Part shown: piece by piece, positions 10,625-20,895 of the stretch
How positions within the stretch are numbered: the stretch's first letter is position 1
Layout: each line of letters begins with the position of its first letter
Assembly: GCA_963920525.1 (NCBI GenBank)
Contig: OY986440.1
Coordinates: forward strand, 20,608,187-20,672,186
Origin: Dichetophora obliterata
Taxonomy: Eukaryota > Arthropoda > Insecta > Diptera > Sciomyzidae
Direction: 5' to 3'
DNA: 64,000 bases
Notes under the pieces: model-generated
Told to the model about the DNA's origin: nothing
Databases searched by the model: none
The model's input: only the letters and a program-made list of their open reading frames with translations
Program-made: the position numbers and the translations under genes

Positions 10625-11663
10625 AAAAGAATTATCTTCAACTGGGTCGACGTTAAGAAACCCCCACAGTATATTCTTAGTTACGCATGTTTTTAAAGTT
10701 TGATGACGTCACTTCGTATAGATTACGGTTGTGGTGTTCATCCAATTTTGCGAAAACTCAAACGCAGAACACGTTTAAGATATGGAAGATAATGTGTTAA
10801 ATATGCTGTTAATACATATAGTTTTGTGGAATTTATAAAAGTTAAGCTAAGATGACGTCACTTTGTATGGGAGATTGGTCAAGTTTTTATCAATTTTGCC
10901 AAATTCCAAACTCAAAGTGAATTTTTGTATTTTTAGCATATGTTCATAATTTAAATTTATGGAATTAATTTTTGCGGAATTTTTAGAGACTTAACCGTTT
11001 TCATATAGTTACTTTGTTTAGGAGGTAGGCGTGGTTTCTATACTATTTTGACAAATTTAAAATATTTTGTTAATATTTGAGACCAAATTTCATATGCAAA
11101 ATTTCAATTGATTACATTAGTTTTTGTTTTGTGGCATTTTCAGAGATTTTATCATTTTGTTAAAGTCACTTTGTATGGGAGGTTGACGCGTTGTTTTTTT
11201 CGATTTTAAAAATTTTTAATTATATATTGATTTTTTGGCGGCCAAAGTTTATGGGCAAATTTTTAATCATGACAGTAATTTTTGTGTCATTTTTAGATAT
11301 TTTAAAGATTTGATAAAGTAACGTTGTATGGGAGGTAGACTTTGTTTTTATTCGATTTTAACAGATTTTCAACATATGATGAATATTTTACTTCAAAGCT
11401 GATGGGCACAATACCAAGTAACTGCAAGAATTTAGTGGCGTTTTTAGAAATTTTATTGTTTGATAAAGAAGGTGTGGTTTTCATCCGATTTTGCTCATTC
11501 TTGAACTTCATCTTTGTTTTTTTTATTGTAAGCACATATACCAAATTTCAATACGATCTAGATCCGTTTTGACGGACTGATCTAGCCAAATCGGCTCAGG
11601 TGATGCTGATCAAGACTATATATACTTTTAGATACTTTTCTTTACAAACGGATTGATAAAGTT
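10625..11663. repeat. Dispersed 'GGGGT-ended' repeat, copy 1
   Basis: It begins with 'attatcttcaactgggtcga' and 'acccccacag'. It holds about five internal units spaced ~150 bp, each centred on a variant of GTCACTTTGTATGGGAGGT (about 10708, 10856, 11001, 11165, 11318). It ends with the 'aaatcggctcaggtgatgct' region. Copies 2 and 3 (13361-13974 and 24595-26020) share the head, the internal unit and the tail. It is non-coding. The mobilising system is unknown. Confidence 0.65.
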
Positions 11664-11937
11664 AACGCAGTATGCGTAGAGTAAACAACATTTATTCCAT
11701 ACTTTTTTTTTCATTTAGTACAATTTTTTCTAAATTTGTATATCAAAATGAAAAAAAGTCATTCATCAACGCTAATCGGAATATAAATATGATTTTTTAT
11801 TTGCAGAAAATTTTTAAGGACTGCCATAATGCTTCGTTTGCCAACGCACATTGGAATATACTTTTTTTAAAGGCACTATAGAAATATGGATCCTCAATAT
11901 TCGTTTGTGTAAAATAAATAACGTAATGCGTTAGTTC

Positions 11938-12166
11938 TTAACCCTCCGTTACTAACGCAGGGTGGATTACACCCATAGGTTATGAAATATGGAAAAAAAT
12001 TAATTGATCTCTTTCTATATATTTTGCTATATTTAAAAAAAAAATTTAGTACCTTTTTTAAACTAAATTATAAAATATTACTCATTTAAAAAGTGTCTGG
12101 GTGTTTTACACCCACGTTAGCAATGGAGGAACAAGAATTTCGGGTGGTTTACACCCACGTTAGTAA
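11938..12166. mobile_element. Short inverted-repeat element with reiterated GGGTG-CACCC hairpins
   Basis: Left arm 11942-11975 (CCTCCGTTACTAACG, then GGGTGGATTACACCC) is mirrored by the right arm at about 12098-12131. TTAA precedes the left arm at 11938-11941, but no matching TTAA follows the right one. Another copy of the hairpin plus CACGTTAG(T/C)AAT follows at 12141-12166, making three hairpins of the form GGGTG-N5-CACCC. Probably a MITE with a duplicated end. Confidence 0.5.
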
Positions 12167-12186
12167 TCATGTTATATTATTTACTA

Positions 12187-13071
12187 CTAGCTGAACCCGG
12201 TGTGCTTCGCTACTCCCCTCGTTATAAAATAAAATTAAAAGTATTTATATATTTTTCACGTCATCGAATTTTCGAAATAAGTCCACCCCAGCGCCACCTA
12301 CCGTGTCCATTTATACACAAATTATTTTCTTATGATCAAACAAACATACATTCTGAATTTCAGTTAAATTTTCGCACATTTGGGCAGGGGCTTCAAGATC
12401 TTATTTGGAGCTTCTGGATCGAATTCAACGTCGTGCGATATATTTGATAGGGGATGAAAGTATTTCATCCTCTCTCAACTCTCTTGGGCATCGCCGCAAT
12501 GTTGGTTGCCTAAGCCTTCTGTATAGGTATTACCATGGGAAGTGTTCAAGGGAGATACATGACCTGACGCCACCACCTCGTGTGTTTGCCAGGTCCACTC
12601 GGGCAGCTGCCCAAGCCCACCCCTTTACCATTGCGTCGATGACCAATAGAACCTCACATTACCGTGATAATTCGTTCTTTAGTCGCACGGTTAAGTTGTG
12701 GAATAGTTTCCTGCGAGCGTGTTTCCCGGCAGTTTTGAGCTGTGCAAATTTAAAACAAATATTCACCGACACTACTCCATCTATCCACCCTCCAACTAAC
12801 TATCACCCATCTTCCGAATCAACACAATGCTTACGCATTTATAGGGGGCATCCCCTGAGCGTTGGTTTAGTCTAAAAAAAAAAAAAAAAAAAATTGGTCC
12901 ATAAATTCAAATTTTCGATAAAAGTCCACCCCAGCGCCACCTATCGGGTCCAAATATAGCCTATGTTACCCACCGTACCAAGATGAACATTACCTGAAAA
13001 TTTCATCAAAATCGGCCCAGCCGTTTTGGAGTCCATACGTTACATACATACACACATCCTATTTTATATAT
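12187..13071 (-). mobile_element. Helitron-like non-autonomous element, interrupted by a LINE
   Basis: On the minus strand the element ends in CTAG followed by T, after a GC-rich segment (CGAAGCACACCGGGTTCAG), as at a Helitron 3' end. Two copies of the internal phrase CCCAGCGCCACCTA(C/T)CG (12289 and 12930) and the AAATCGG/AATCGGCCCAGCCGTTTTGG section are shared with 55804-56236. The LINE remnant at 12378-12893 splits it. Assignment to Helitrons rests on the end structure and is inference. Confidence 0.5.
12378..12893 (+). pseudogene. 5'-truncated LINE: C-terminal end of a reverse transcriptase plus poly(A)
   Basis: An open frame runs from about 12378 to the TAA at 12873-12875. It contains LLDRIQRRAIYLIG, GCLSLLYRYYHGKCSREIH, TPPPRVFARSTR, then RDNSFFSRTVKLWNSF. 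These are the motifs typical of the region downstream of the RT catalytic core in Jockey-group non-LTR elements, including the IQRRA and LWNSL-type motifs. The catalytic palm is missing. The stop codon runs directly into a ~20-nt A-tract (12874-12893), so this is a processed 5'-truncated insertion. Its frame is still open, which suggests a fairly recent event. It interrupts the Helitron-like repeat, so it is younger than that host copy. Confidence 0.8.
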
Positions 13072-13317
13072 CTGTGGTCAAAAGCACTAAGCGCTTAAGT
13101 CGACTTAAGACAAAACTGAGTTATTGATGTAGATGTGTTTCAAGCATATAGCTTTATAAGCACACAAAATCTGGAGCTTCTAGCATGACCCTAGCCAAAG
13201 TTATGACACAAAAACAAAAGACTCTTTCATACAATTCATATGGCGATTGAAAACTTTAACACGAGATTACTCGAAACAGCAATTTTTGACTTAAGCGCTT
13301 AGTGCTTTTGACCACAG
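13072..13317. mobile_element. MITE family B, copy 1
   Basis: Ends are inverted repeats of over 30 bp: CTGTGGTCAAAAGCACTAAG and its mirror, followed by CGCTTAAGTC... The interior is non-coding (contains 'ggagcttctagcatgacc'). ATATAT is present on both sides. A second copy at 16550-16793 shares the interior, and its terminal repeats vary. Confidence 0.8.
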
Positions 13318-13360
13318 ATATATAGATATATGTGTGATTTGTTTCTCAAGTAAAACTAGC

Positions 13361-13974
13361 AAGGAATTATCTTCGACTGGGCCGAAGTTAAAATACCCCC
13401 ACAGCCGAATTAGAGTATATATAAAGTCTTAAGCAAACTGTTAAATATATTTAAAGAGAATTTCCCGTTTTGGTTGTCACTTTGTATTGATTTGTATGGA
13501 ATTTAAAGAAATTTTCCCGTTTTGGTTAAGTCACTTTGTATGGGAGGTAGGTTTGGTTTTCATCTGATTTTTACAAATTTAATACTTAAAATAAATATTA
13601 AATATTTAAGACACTGTACGAAATTTGAAGTCATTAAATTGATTTTTGTGGAATTTAAAGAGATTTTCCCGTTTTGGTTAAGTCACTTTGTATGGGAGGT
13701 AGGCGTGGTTTTCATCCGATTTTGCTCAGATTTGAACTTGACCTCCATTTTTGTATAAAAAGCTTATATTTTGAATTTCGTTATGATAGCTCAAAAATTA
13801 CGGCTGCTATCGTGACACAGACGGACAGACGGACATGGCTAAATCGACTCAGGAGGTGATGCTGATCAGGAATATATATACTTTTCTATACCGGCCACGC
13901 CTCCTTACCGACGTTACAAACGGAGTGACAAAATTAATAAACCCCCTTTACGCTTTTTAAACGTGGGGGTATAA
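13361..13974. repeat. Dispersed 'GGGGT-ended' repeat, copy 2
   Basis: Head 'aaggaattatcttcgactgg' with 'ataccccCACAG', internal units around GTCACTTTGTATGGGAGG (13529 and 13681), a conserved tail ('ggctgctatcgtgacacaga', 'ggaggtgatgctgatcagga'), and the end 'aaacgtgggggtataat'. The ATACCCCCAC at the head and GTGGGGGTAT at the end are inverted, so the unit has short mirrored termini. Confidence 0.68.
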
Positions 13975-14359
13975 TAAAGGTTTTAAATAAAAAACCTTTC
14001 CTGAGCAACACAGGAAATTCAAATTAAAGATTTAAACCAGCGTCGGGCAGCTTTGCACACTTGAGATTGTGTTTGTACAGTAAAATATGTATTCATCTCA
14101 CCTACACAGTGTTGCCATGAAAAAAAATTTTACAGCGTAACTTTTGCACTCTGCTCGTCGGATTTCTCATCGGATTTTTGAAACTCTGAAAACAAGAACT
14201 AAGAAATTTTCAGTCGCATTTTACAACAAAGAAGACAAATAAAATATTGCATTTTATTAGACGTATGACGTGAATTTAAGGTTTATTTATTTAAATAAAT
14301 CACATTTTTTTCAAAAGTCAATTCAATCATCATTATATATATAGAAAATATATTATAAT

Positions 14360-15709
14360 TAGTGTCCGACCGAATATTCGGTTACGGCCAGTTTCGGCAC
14401 TTTTTGGCAGTTTCGGCTAGTTTCGGTTATTCGGCCATATTGAGGCCGAAATTTTTGGTAAAAATTTCGGAACATTTCAGGAATAGCGACAACTATAATT
14501 TTGAATATGTTTTTTTTGCAGATTATATGGATTTTGGCCTCGTTACTCCAAATCTGAAAAATTGCAGGCCACTCGCAATTGGTTTAGAAGTTATAGGCCT
14601 CCAAAGTTGGAAAAAATAGCCTACAAATCTTGCTATTTTTCTAAATTTTTCAATAAAACTACACTCTATGGGTATCATAAGAAAGGTACTTTAAGTACCT
14701 TTTCAACAAGGTACCTATTCAAAGATATACACATTTTTAGTGTCGTGCTTTCGTAAAAGGTAAACCACTAGTTTTCCAGACAAATTGTAAATATAATAAT
14801 AGGTATATCTTAAGAAGTTATGAATGGACCTTCATGTTTGATACATACCTCGTTGAATAGGTACTAGCATTACCCTTTCTTTTGATACCCATAACGCGGA
14901 ACACTAAAAAACAACAGAAAGATTTGTAGCCCATTTTGCAACTTTGGAGGCCTATAACTTCTTAACCAATTGCCAGCGGCCTGAAATTTGGATTTGGATT
15001 TAGGATGTTGAAATCCGTATAATCCAACAAAAAAATATTAAAAAAGAGAGTTGTCGCTATTCTTGACTTATACCAAAATTTCTTGCATCAGTCATTTAAT
15101 TCAAATATATAAGTTTGGTTTAATAAAAATATTTACAACGCATTGTACAAAACAAAAATTATGAATTCGTCTATAATTTGATTTATCGTGTTAACGCAAA
15201 ACATTTTGGTTAATTTTATGCGTTCGATACTATCATTTTCGATATTATCATCTCTATTGCAATTACCATTAAAGTGTTATAGATACTTAAGCCAAAAATT
15301 GATAATTAAACTTCCGAACGAATTCTGTGTGTGTGGAATAAAGAAAAAGAAAACGAAATACATATTTCAATTTTTATAATACTAAACCTTTAAGAAAAGC
15401 ATAAATACTTTGCTTTGTAGTTCTCAAATTTTGAGTGTGTACTAAAAAATAAAATAAAAAATTATCTCATTTATTATTATAGTAAACTTCAATTATTTAT
15501 TATAAACTTCAATATTGAAATAATACTTGTTTTTTACTAGGAGTACTTTGGTTTTCTTTTAATAAAAACAATCACTTGTAAAAACTTAAATTTTCATATT
15601 AATAACCAGTTTCGGTTTCGATTTCGGTTTCGGCCGAATATTATAAAATGGCCGAATGTATGGTTTCGGTTTCGGCTTCGGCCAAAATTCCGGTTTCGGT
15701 CGGACACTA
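14360..15709. mobile_element. hAT-type foldback element, inner layer
   Basis: 15-bp perfect TIRs (TAGTGTCCGACCGAA) continue into TTCGGTT-rich subterminal repeats at both ends. A perfect 8-bp duplication ATTATAAT flanks it (14352-14359, 15710-15717). Inside is a second imperfect inverted repeat: about 14545-14710 mirrored by 14865-15005, with 'agaagttataggcctccaaag' in both arms. No coding frame of note. Confidence 0.9.
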
Positions 15710-15866
15710 ATTATAATGAATTACATTTTGAAAATATTTTTAAACGCACAAAGAGTAAAAATCAAATTAAAAATACATTTGCAACACAGTTTGGTTTAAT
15801 GTAGATCTCTTCAATCGGTAAAAATTAAATGCATGAGCTATAATACATAATTGTTCAATTTTAACT

Positions 15867-16220
15867 CTATAAATGTAAAGCTTTTGCTTCAAGTAAATTA
15901 ACGAAAAAATGTTGTTGTTTTAAGCCAGCAAAAACTACAAAAACATTTAAATTTAGTGAAAAAAATGTGTGTAAAAAAATATAATTTTTTCGAAGTAATA
16001 TATACATTGCTTTATTAAATTGGTTTATCAATTCTTTATCAATTTCAAGACTAAAACAGTTAAAATATTTCATACGCAGATAATCTTTTGTATGCAGAGT
16101 TCCTTCCACTGTTTCTAACTCTAATCTATTGCGAACTTTAGTTTTATTAATACTTATTTGACTAAAAGTTCGACCTGAGGAATTCAGTAAGCTCAACAAT
16201 TCAAAAATAAATTTTCCCAT
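15867..16220 (-). pseudogene. hAT transposase C-terminal dimerisation region, fragment
   Basis: The minus-strand open frame (117 codons, GTG/ATG-type start uncertain) contains LLNSSGRTFSQISINKTKVR followed by NRLELETVEGTLHTKDYLR near residues 10-48. This matches the conserved hAT C-terminal pattern (SSxERxFSxxNxxKTKxRNRL...LL). That region dimerises hAT transposases. The invariant Glu-Arg of the motif reads Gly-Arg here. The catalytic DDE part and the BED zinc finger are absent upstream, where the foldback element at 14360-15709 lies. It belongs to the middle hAT layer (14107-16457) and is a non-functional remnant. Confidence 0.72.
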
Positions 16221-16549
16221 TATTGGAAATGCAGGAGTACCCTCGCATCTTTTTATTTTAAAGTTGCCATCAATTTTATAATACTAATATTTTTATTTCA
16301 TGTATATATGTATATAAAAATATATGCAAAATCGGACGCTGGATCTACTTTTTCTGAAATCGTAACATTTTGAAGAATTTTGGTCAAATATTGGAACGTC
16401 GGATTCAAGTATTAAAATCGTAACAAATCCGATATATCGGACCATATGGCAACGCTGCACCTACAGAACGATCAAAGCTTCAGTGTTCAAGCGAATGTCA
16501 AGCAGATGAGATCTGCGCTTGCGTGTTCCTTGAATGCATTTTATTATAT

Positions 16550-16793
16550 CTGTGTCGATAAGCAATAATAGCTTAAGTCGATTTAAGACAGAACTGAATT
16601 ATTGATATAGTTGTGTTCCACGTATATATCATTATGAGCACACAATCTAGAACTTCTAGCATGACCTTAACCAAAGATATGACGCAAAAACAAAAGACCC
16701 TTTCATATAACTTATATGGCGATTGAAAACTTTGAAGCAAGATTTCTGGAAACTTTGAAATAGGACTTAAGCTGTTATTGCTCATCGACACAG
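16550..16793. mobile_element. MITE family B, copy 2
   Basis: Ends CTGTGTCGATAAGCAATAAT and the mirrored ATTGCTCATCGACACAG. The interior is collinear with 13072-13317, including 'cttctagcatgacc' and 'atatggcgattgaaaacttt'. The outermost bases have changed in a compensating way, so both copies keep good TIRs. It lies inside the outer hAT element. Confidence 0.8.
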
Positions 16794-17405
16794 AAATAAC
16801 GTAAGATTACACTGTATAAAATTTTATGTATGCAACATTTTTGGAAGCATGCATGAAAAAATTTTTTGTTTCGAAAATAACGGCATAGAAATATTGTAAA
16901 ATTTTGGCATATGCATTGCAAGGCATTACGATAATTTGCATGACCAATATAAGGTAATTGTGGGGCATGCGATGGAGAAATTAATTAATTAGTTAAAAGC
17001 GGCATGTCCACATATCATATCATATAGTGATCAGTTCCAAGTACGTATAATGAAAGCATCTTACGCTGACAGTTAATCCTTGGTAAATCACAATAAGCAA
17101 CATAAGCACAATAAAAAAACATATTTGTTTATTACTATTAGCCTGCCTTTTTACATTTCCGTCTGCTTATCTGTATTTCACATTATCCGTCTGTCGGTCT
17201 GTTTCCTTTTGACATTCCATCCACTTATTTATTTAATTTCGTAATACAAATCCGACCAAAAAAATATCCCATAATGCCTAGTAAGATTTCTGCAAAAAGC
17301 GCTTTAGCACTACATTGTTTTCAGTGTGAGCTTTAAAGCGCTCATTAATACATACTCAAGATGAGAAAGTATAGGTGTGCAAAGCTGCCCGACACTGATT
17401 TAAAC

Positions 17406-18510
17406 CTTTGCTCGACTTAAACAGCTTCGACGATTTCATATCGTTATGTAAATCAATAGAAAAAAATTTAAGAATGCGGACGCGTTTGTGCTTGCAAGAT
17501 CTCATTTCATCTTTCTCAACACTGTGAATTTAGATTAGCCCAGTGCAAATGATCGAATTTCTTGTAATGTTAACGGAACATTCAATATTGTTCTATTATA
17601 TTTGACTAGCCATTTGACAAAAAATTTTAACATGGGAACAAGGTTTTTGTCATAATATGCAATTATTGCATCATTCAATTACTTTTGTAATGGTTCAATT
17701 GACCATGGCTCAACAAGTGTAACAAAGAAATCTGTTTAATGGGATTTGCGTATATATGATTATGTACATTATGTCAATGCATGGCAATGCTCAGATAAAA
17801 ACAGAAATGCATCTCTGACTATATAGATAAACTTAGAAGTTCTATTTAATTTTGATTTCAGCGTATTCTTTTATGCATTTGACGATTTGGCAAAACAAAT
17901 GTGAAATTGTATAATTTTTTGACCAAGAATTCCTTTGATTATTTCATTTTGACTATGTGACTAAGTTTTGCATAATCCACATTTATTCTATGTGCTAGCC
18001 GCTTATTTACGATGCTTGCGCTGCTGTGCCATGAAAGGCTAATGTTTCAATTATAACGAATAATTAGAGGTCATTATTTTAAAAAATTTTCATTGTAAAA
18101 AAAAAATTTTTGGATAATTTTTTTTTTTCATTAACTCATTGCAATGTAAAAATTCACAAATTGATATAAAGTAAAAAAGGCTTCCCATTTTTGTTTCTTT
18201 ATAATAATGAAATACTAAAAATAGTGTTTTTATAATAATAATACAATTCTTGCTTCATAACTGCACAACAATTTGTGTCAGTGCAGAGAGTGAGAGAGCT
18301 ACTAACTAACGGGTGAAGAAGCACTCCAAAAGGTATTTTTGAGTGCTTACAAGTCAGCTGCTAGCGTGAAAGTGCTGACCCTACGTATGACACACCATTG
18401 TAGTTTTAACATTGTATGTCCTAGGAAAAAAGCACTCAATTGCTTCAAAAGACATCTGAAGGAAAGCTTTGGGTCAGCATTTCGTTTAATTGCTTCAAAA
18501 GAGACTCTTG
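17406..18510. other. Spacer, no gene seen
   Basis: AT-rich, with no inverted-repeat pair or coding frame that I can support. The frame at 18339-18566 runs into the hairpin at 18515 and has no family resemblance. Confidence 0.4.
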
Positions 18511-18514
18511 GAAA

Positions 18515-18664
18515 TCTTTGTGGCAGCAGTTCTTTTTGTTTTGAATACACTTTTCAATCTTTTTGAACTGTTCTCTTCTTCACTTATCAGCACTTAACAA
18601 GAAAAAAGATAACAGTTCAAAAAACTTGAAAAGTGTATTCAAAACAAAGAACTGCTGACAAAGA
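18515..18664. repeat. Foldback hairpin with ~50-bp arms
   Basis: Left arm 18515-18571 (CTTTGTGGCAGCAGTTCTTT, then GTTTTGAATACACTTTTCAA, then TTTGAACTGTT) is mirrored by 18611-18664 with few differences. The loop is about 40 bp. It is either a MITE core or a decayed foldback transposon. Confidence 0.7.
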
Positions 18665-18702
18665 GCAGGAGCACTGCTTTAAACTAATAGCCAGGGACCG
18701 AA

Positions 18703-18794
18703 TTAAAGCATCCGTTATCGAGCAAAATTGTACAAGATTGATAGGCACTTGTCTCGTCGTGCCCTTCTTAATTTCGCTCGATCACGGATGCTTC
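18703..18794. repeat. Nested hairpin (outer ~26-bp arms, inner GGCAC/GTGCC)
   Basis: GAATTAAAGCATCCGTTATC with GAGCAAAATT is mirrored by AATTTCGCTCGATCACGGAT and GCTTC. Between the arms GGCAC...GTGCC (about 18743-18763) can form an inner stem. The arms contain mismatches. No promoter or terminator signal supports an RNA gene. Confidence 0.55.
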
Positions 18795-18876
18795 AGAGTC
18801 CAATATTGTTGACACAGCTCTCTTGAATATAGTTGCTGTAGCACACACAAGACGTTTGACGGTCTGAGCTTTTATC

Positions 18877-19013
18877 TGCATCTTTATGTACAACGAAACG
18901 AAGGCTGAACGTCGTGAAAGAAAGAAGCAACAATATTTTTTGATATGGACAAATGTATTGCTTACCGTGTCTCACACCACGTTCAGTCTTTGTTTCGTTA
19001 TACTTAAAGATGC
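18877..19013. repeat. Foldback with ~36-bp arms
   Basis: CTGCATCTTTATGTACAACG then AAACGAAGGCTGAACG (18877-18914) is mirrored at 18979-19013. A third, single copy of the arm lies at 47569-47604 beside the gypsy fragment. This suggests the arms are the TIRs of a small mobile element. Confidence 0.6.
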
Positions 19014-19239
19014 AGTATGTTTCTGATAATGATGAACAAGATGATGAAAGGGTGTTGAAAAACATTGTTTAAACATAATTGTTTAATAGATAGAAAAACG
19101 ATAGAATTATTATTATCTGTGATAATAGTGGAATTAAATGCAGCTTTATTTGATAAGATCGAATAAGAATTAATAATTGAATTTTTGAAGTAAAAACTTC
19201 TTCAAGCGCATTGTGTGATTAGGTGTAGAGGAAAATCTT

Positions 19240-20330
19240 TGTTATCACGACAGCCTTACTTTTCACGACAGCCTTACAAACAAATTAAAAAACGCGATAT
19301 TTCAGACGGTTTTAATCGTATTTGAGTAAAATTTGGTAGTTAAGTTCGTGTAGTTACTGTCGCCAGCTGTATTACTGTCGGTAAAAAGGCGTGGTCACAC
19401 CATATCTACGCCCACTTTTCAGAAATTATTATAATTCTTGAGTTTTACACGATTTGATAGTAAAATTTGGTATGTAGGTGCTATGGGTCAAAGTGAAGGT
19501 TACTCTATAAGTAATTGTTGCCACGCCGTCCTTAAAAGGCTGCTAAACGACAACACTGTTTGTTTGCAAAAAAACTTTTTCAACTTATTGCTTGCACTTT
19601 CGCGAAGAATAGAGACATAGTAAAAATTTTACACAACCATTTTTACCGCCCACAAATCAATAAAAATACTATATAGAAGGGTATTGATCGTAATAGAATT
19701 ACATTTAGTGCTTTAGCTCGTGTGGATACTGTCGGCAACTGGACTAAAAATGTTGCAATATATCTACGCCTACTTGCAGAAATCATAATTTTTGAGTTGT
19801 ATACTATTTTTTTTTTCTTAAGAGATCAAAGAACCAAGGCATGTGCCTTATACAAACAAGGTTTGGTCTTTGGCCTGAAAACAAAAGGGATAGATTTATT
19901 TAGAGGAATTGATTGGAACCATACGTGAATTATTGATTAGGCTAAACAACCTTGAAATATAATTTGAATTCCTTTTAACCGAGGCTAGTGTTATGCCATA
20001 ACCTCGGCAAGCACTTCCAGCTCTGAGTTGTTCCTGTCCTCTAATTCCACATTTTCCACAATTTAGTTGTGGATTTTTTAGTTTTCCATAATTCTTAAAT
20101 GTAGGAAAGAACAAAGAAAGTGAAAAGAACCATGCCCGAACCCGTATTCGAACCAGGGACCATTGATTTGATAGTCTAGCGCACTCTCCACTAGACTACA
20201 AAGACCGATTTTATAGTTAAGCTTGGTATGTAGGTGCTATGGGTCCAAGGGGGGTGGTCACCATATAAAAAAATGTTGCCACGCCTTCTTTTAAAAACAA
20301 CTTTATAGCAATATATATCAATATAACATC
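19240..20330. repeat. Dispersed tandem-like repeat ('cgcccacaaatcaat' family), split by a SINE
   Basis: At least two diverged units: 'cttgagttttacacgatttg' with 'ttggtatgtaggtgctatgg' (19437-19490), and 'tttttgagttgtatact' (19790-19806) resuming after the SINE as 'cttggtatgtaggtgctatg' (20223). The phrase 'taccgcccacaaatcaat' at 19646 recurs at 59302 and 59509. Non-coding. Confidence 0.6.
19806..20207 (-). mobile_element. tRNA-derived SINE, near full length
   Basis: Reverse orientation: T-run at 19807-19815, tail GATCAAAGAACCAAGGCATG, body with GAGGCTAGTGTTATGCCATA, and a tRNA-like head ending at 20207 (B box complement GTATTCGAACC, A box complement CCACTAGACTA). It interrupts the dispersed repeat at 19240-20330, so it inserted later. 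Confidence 0.85.
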
Positions 20331-20895
20331 ATAGATTTTAGTTTTTACTTCGATCGGTAGTCCTCTCACTGCAAATTTTTTTTTTATTCATAATGACTGA
20401 GTATTCGGATATGCTTAAGGTTTTGCGGCGAGAGGATCCAATTTGCAAGCTCAAATTGTTTAAATCGTAACTAAATTAAATGCTGAGAGCGATATTGTGA
20501 TAAAGTATGTTGGTCTAATTGAGCAGATAATTGGTTTTTTAAGATATCTGAATTTTATGCTGATGGCTACCCACATTGTCATGTCACATTGTCATGCCAT
20601 GCAGCCTGAAAAAGACCACAAAATTCTTGGTCTTTTGACAAACTTTAAGTAAAACGGGAGCTAATCTTCACAAATTTATTGGTAAAAAAATAAGTTGCAT
20701 CCATTGTTTATTTATGAATGCTTCTGATTACATTCCTTACAGAGTATGTAAAATTAATTGTGAGATTGTTTTAGCCAAAAGTATTTCTCAATTCAATGTT
20801 TTTCACGTTGCTAAAAGTTTTTCATTCAAAATAAATATAAACAAAAGACAAATCGATTTTGATATGGTCGAATTTTGACCACAGGCGGTACTAGT
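20331..20895. other. Spacer, no gene seen
   Basis: No coding, RNA or repeat structure that I can support. AT-rich. Confidence 0.4.

Larger units (their letters stand above)
14107..16457. mobile_element. hAT-type element, middle layer, with transposase remnant
   Basis: Left end CAGTGTTGCCATG and right end (read inward) CAGCGTTGCCATATGG, flanked by a perfect 8-bp duplication CACCTACA (14099-14106 and 16458-16465). It sits inside the outer hAT element (14038-17397) and itself contains the foldback hAT element at 14360-15709. A minus-strand hAT transposase C-terminus survives near its right side. Confidence 0.88.
14038..17397. mobile_element. hAT-type element, outer shell of a nest
   Basis: Left end CAGCGTCGGGCAGCTTTGCA and right end (read inward) CAGTGTCGGGCAGCTTTGCA differ at one base and continue with CAC. 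A perfect 8-bp target duplication ATTTAAAC flanks it (14030-14037, 17398-17405), as expected for hAT transposition. Most of its length is the inserted hAT at 14107-16457 and a MITE at 16550-16793. About 0.8 kb of its own sequence remains, without a recognisable gene. Confidence 0.88.

Noticed and set aside
12169..12447. 92-codon plus-strand frame
   Set aside because: It runs across the Helitron-like sequence into the LINE fragment in the wrong frame.
18339..18566. 75-codon frame
   Set aside because: Its C-terminal third is one arm of a foldback hairpin and the rest has no family resemblance.
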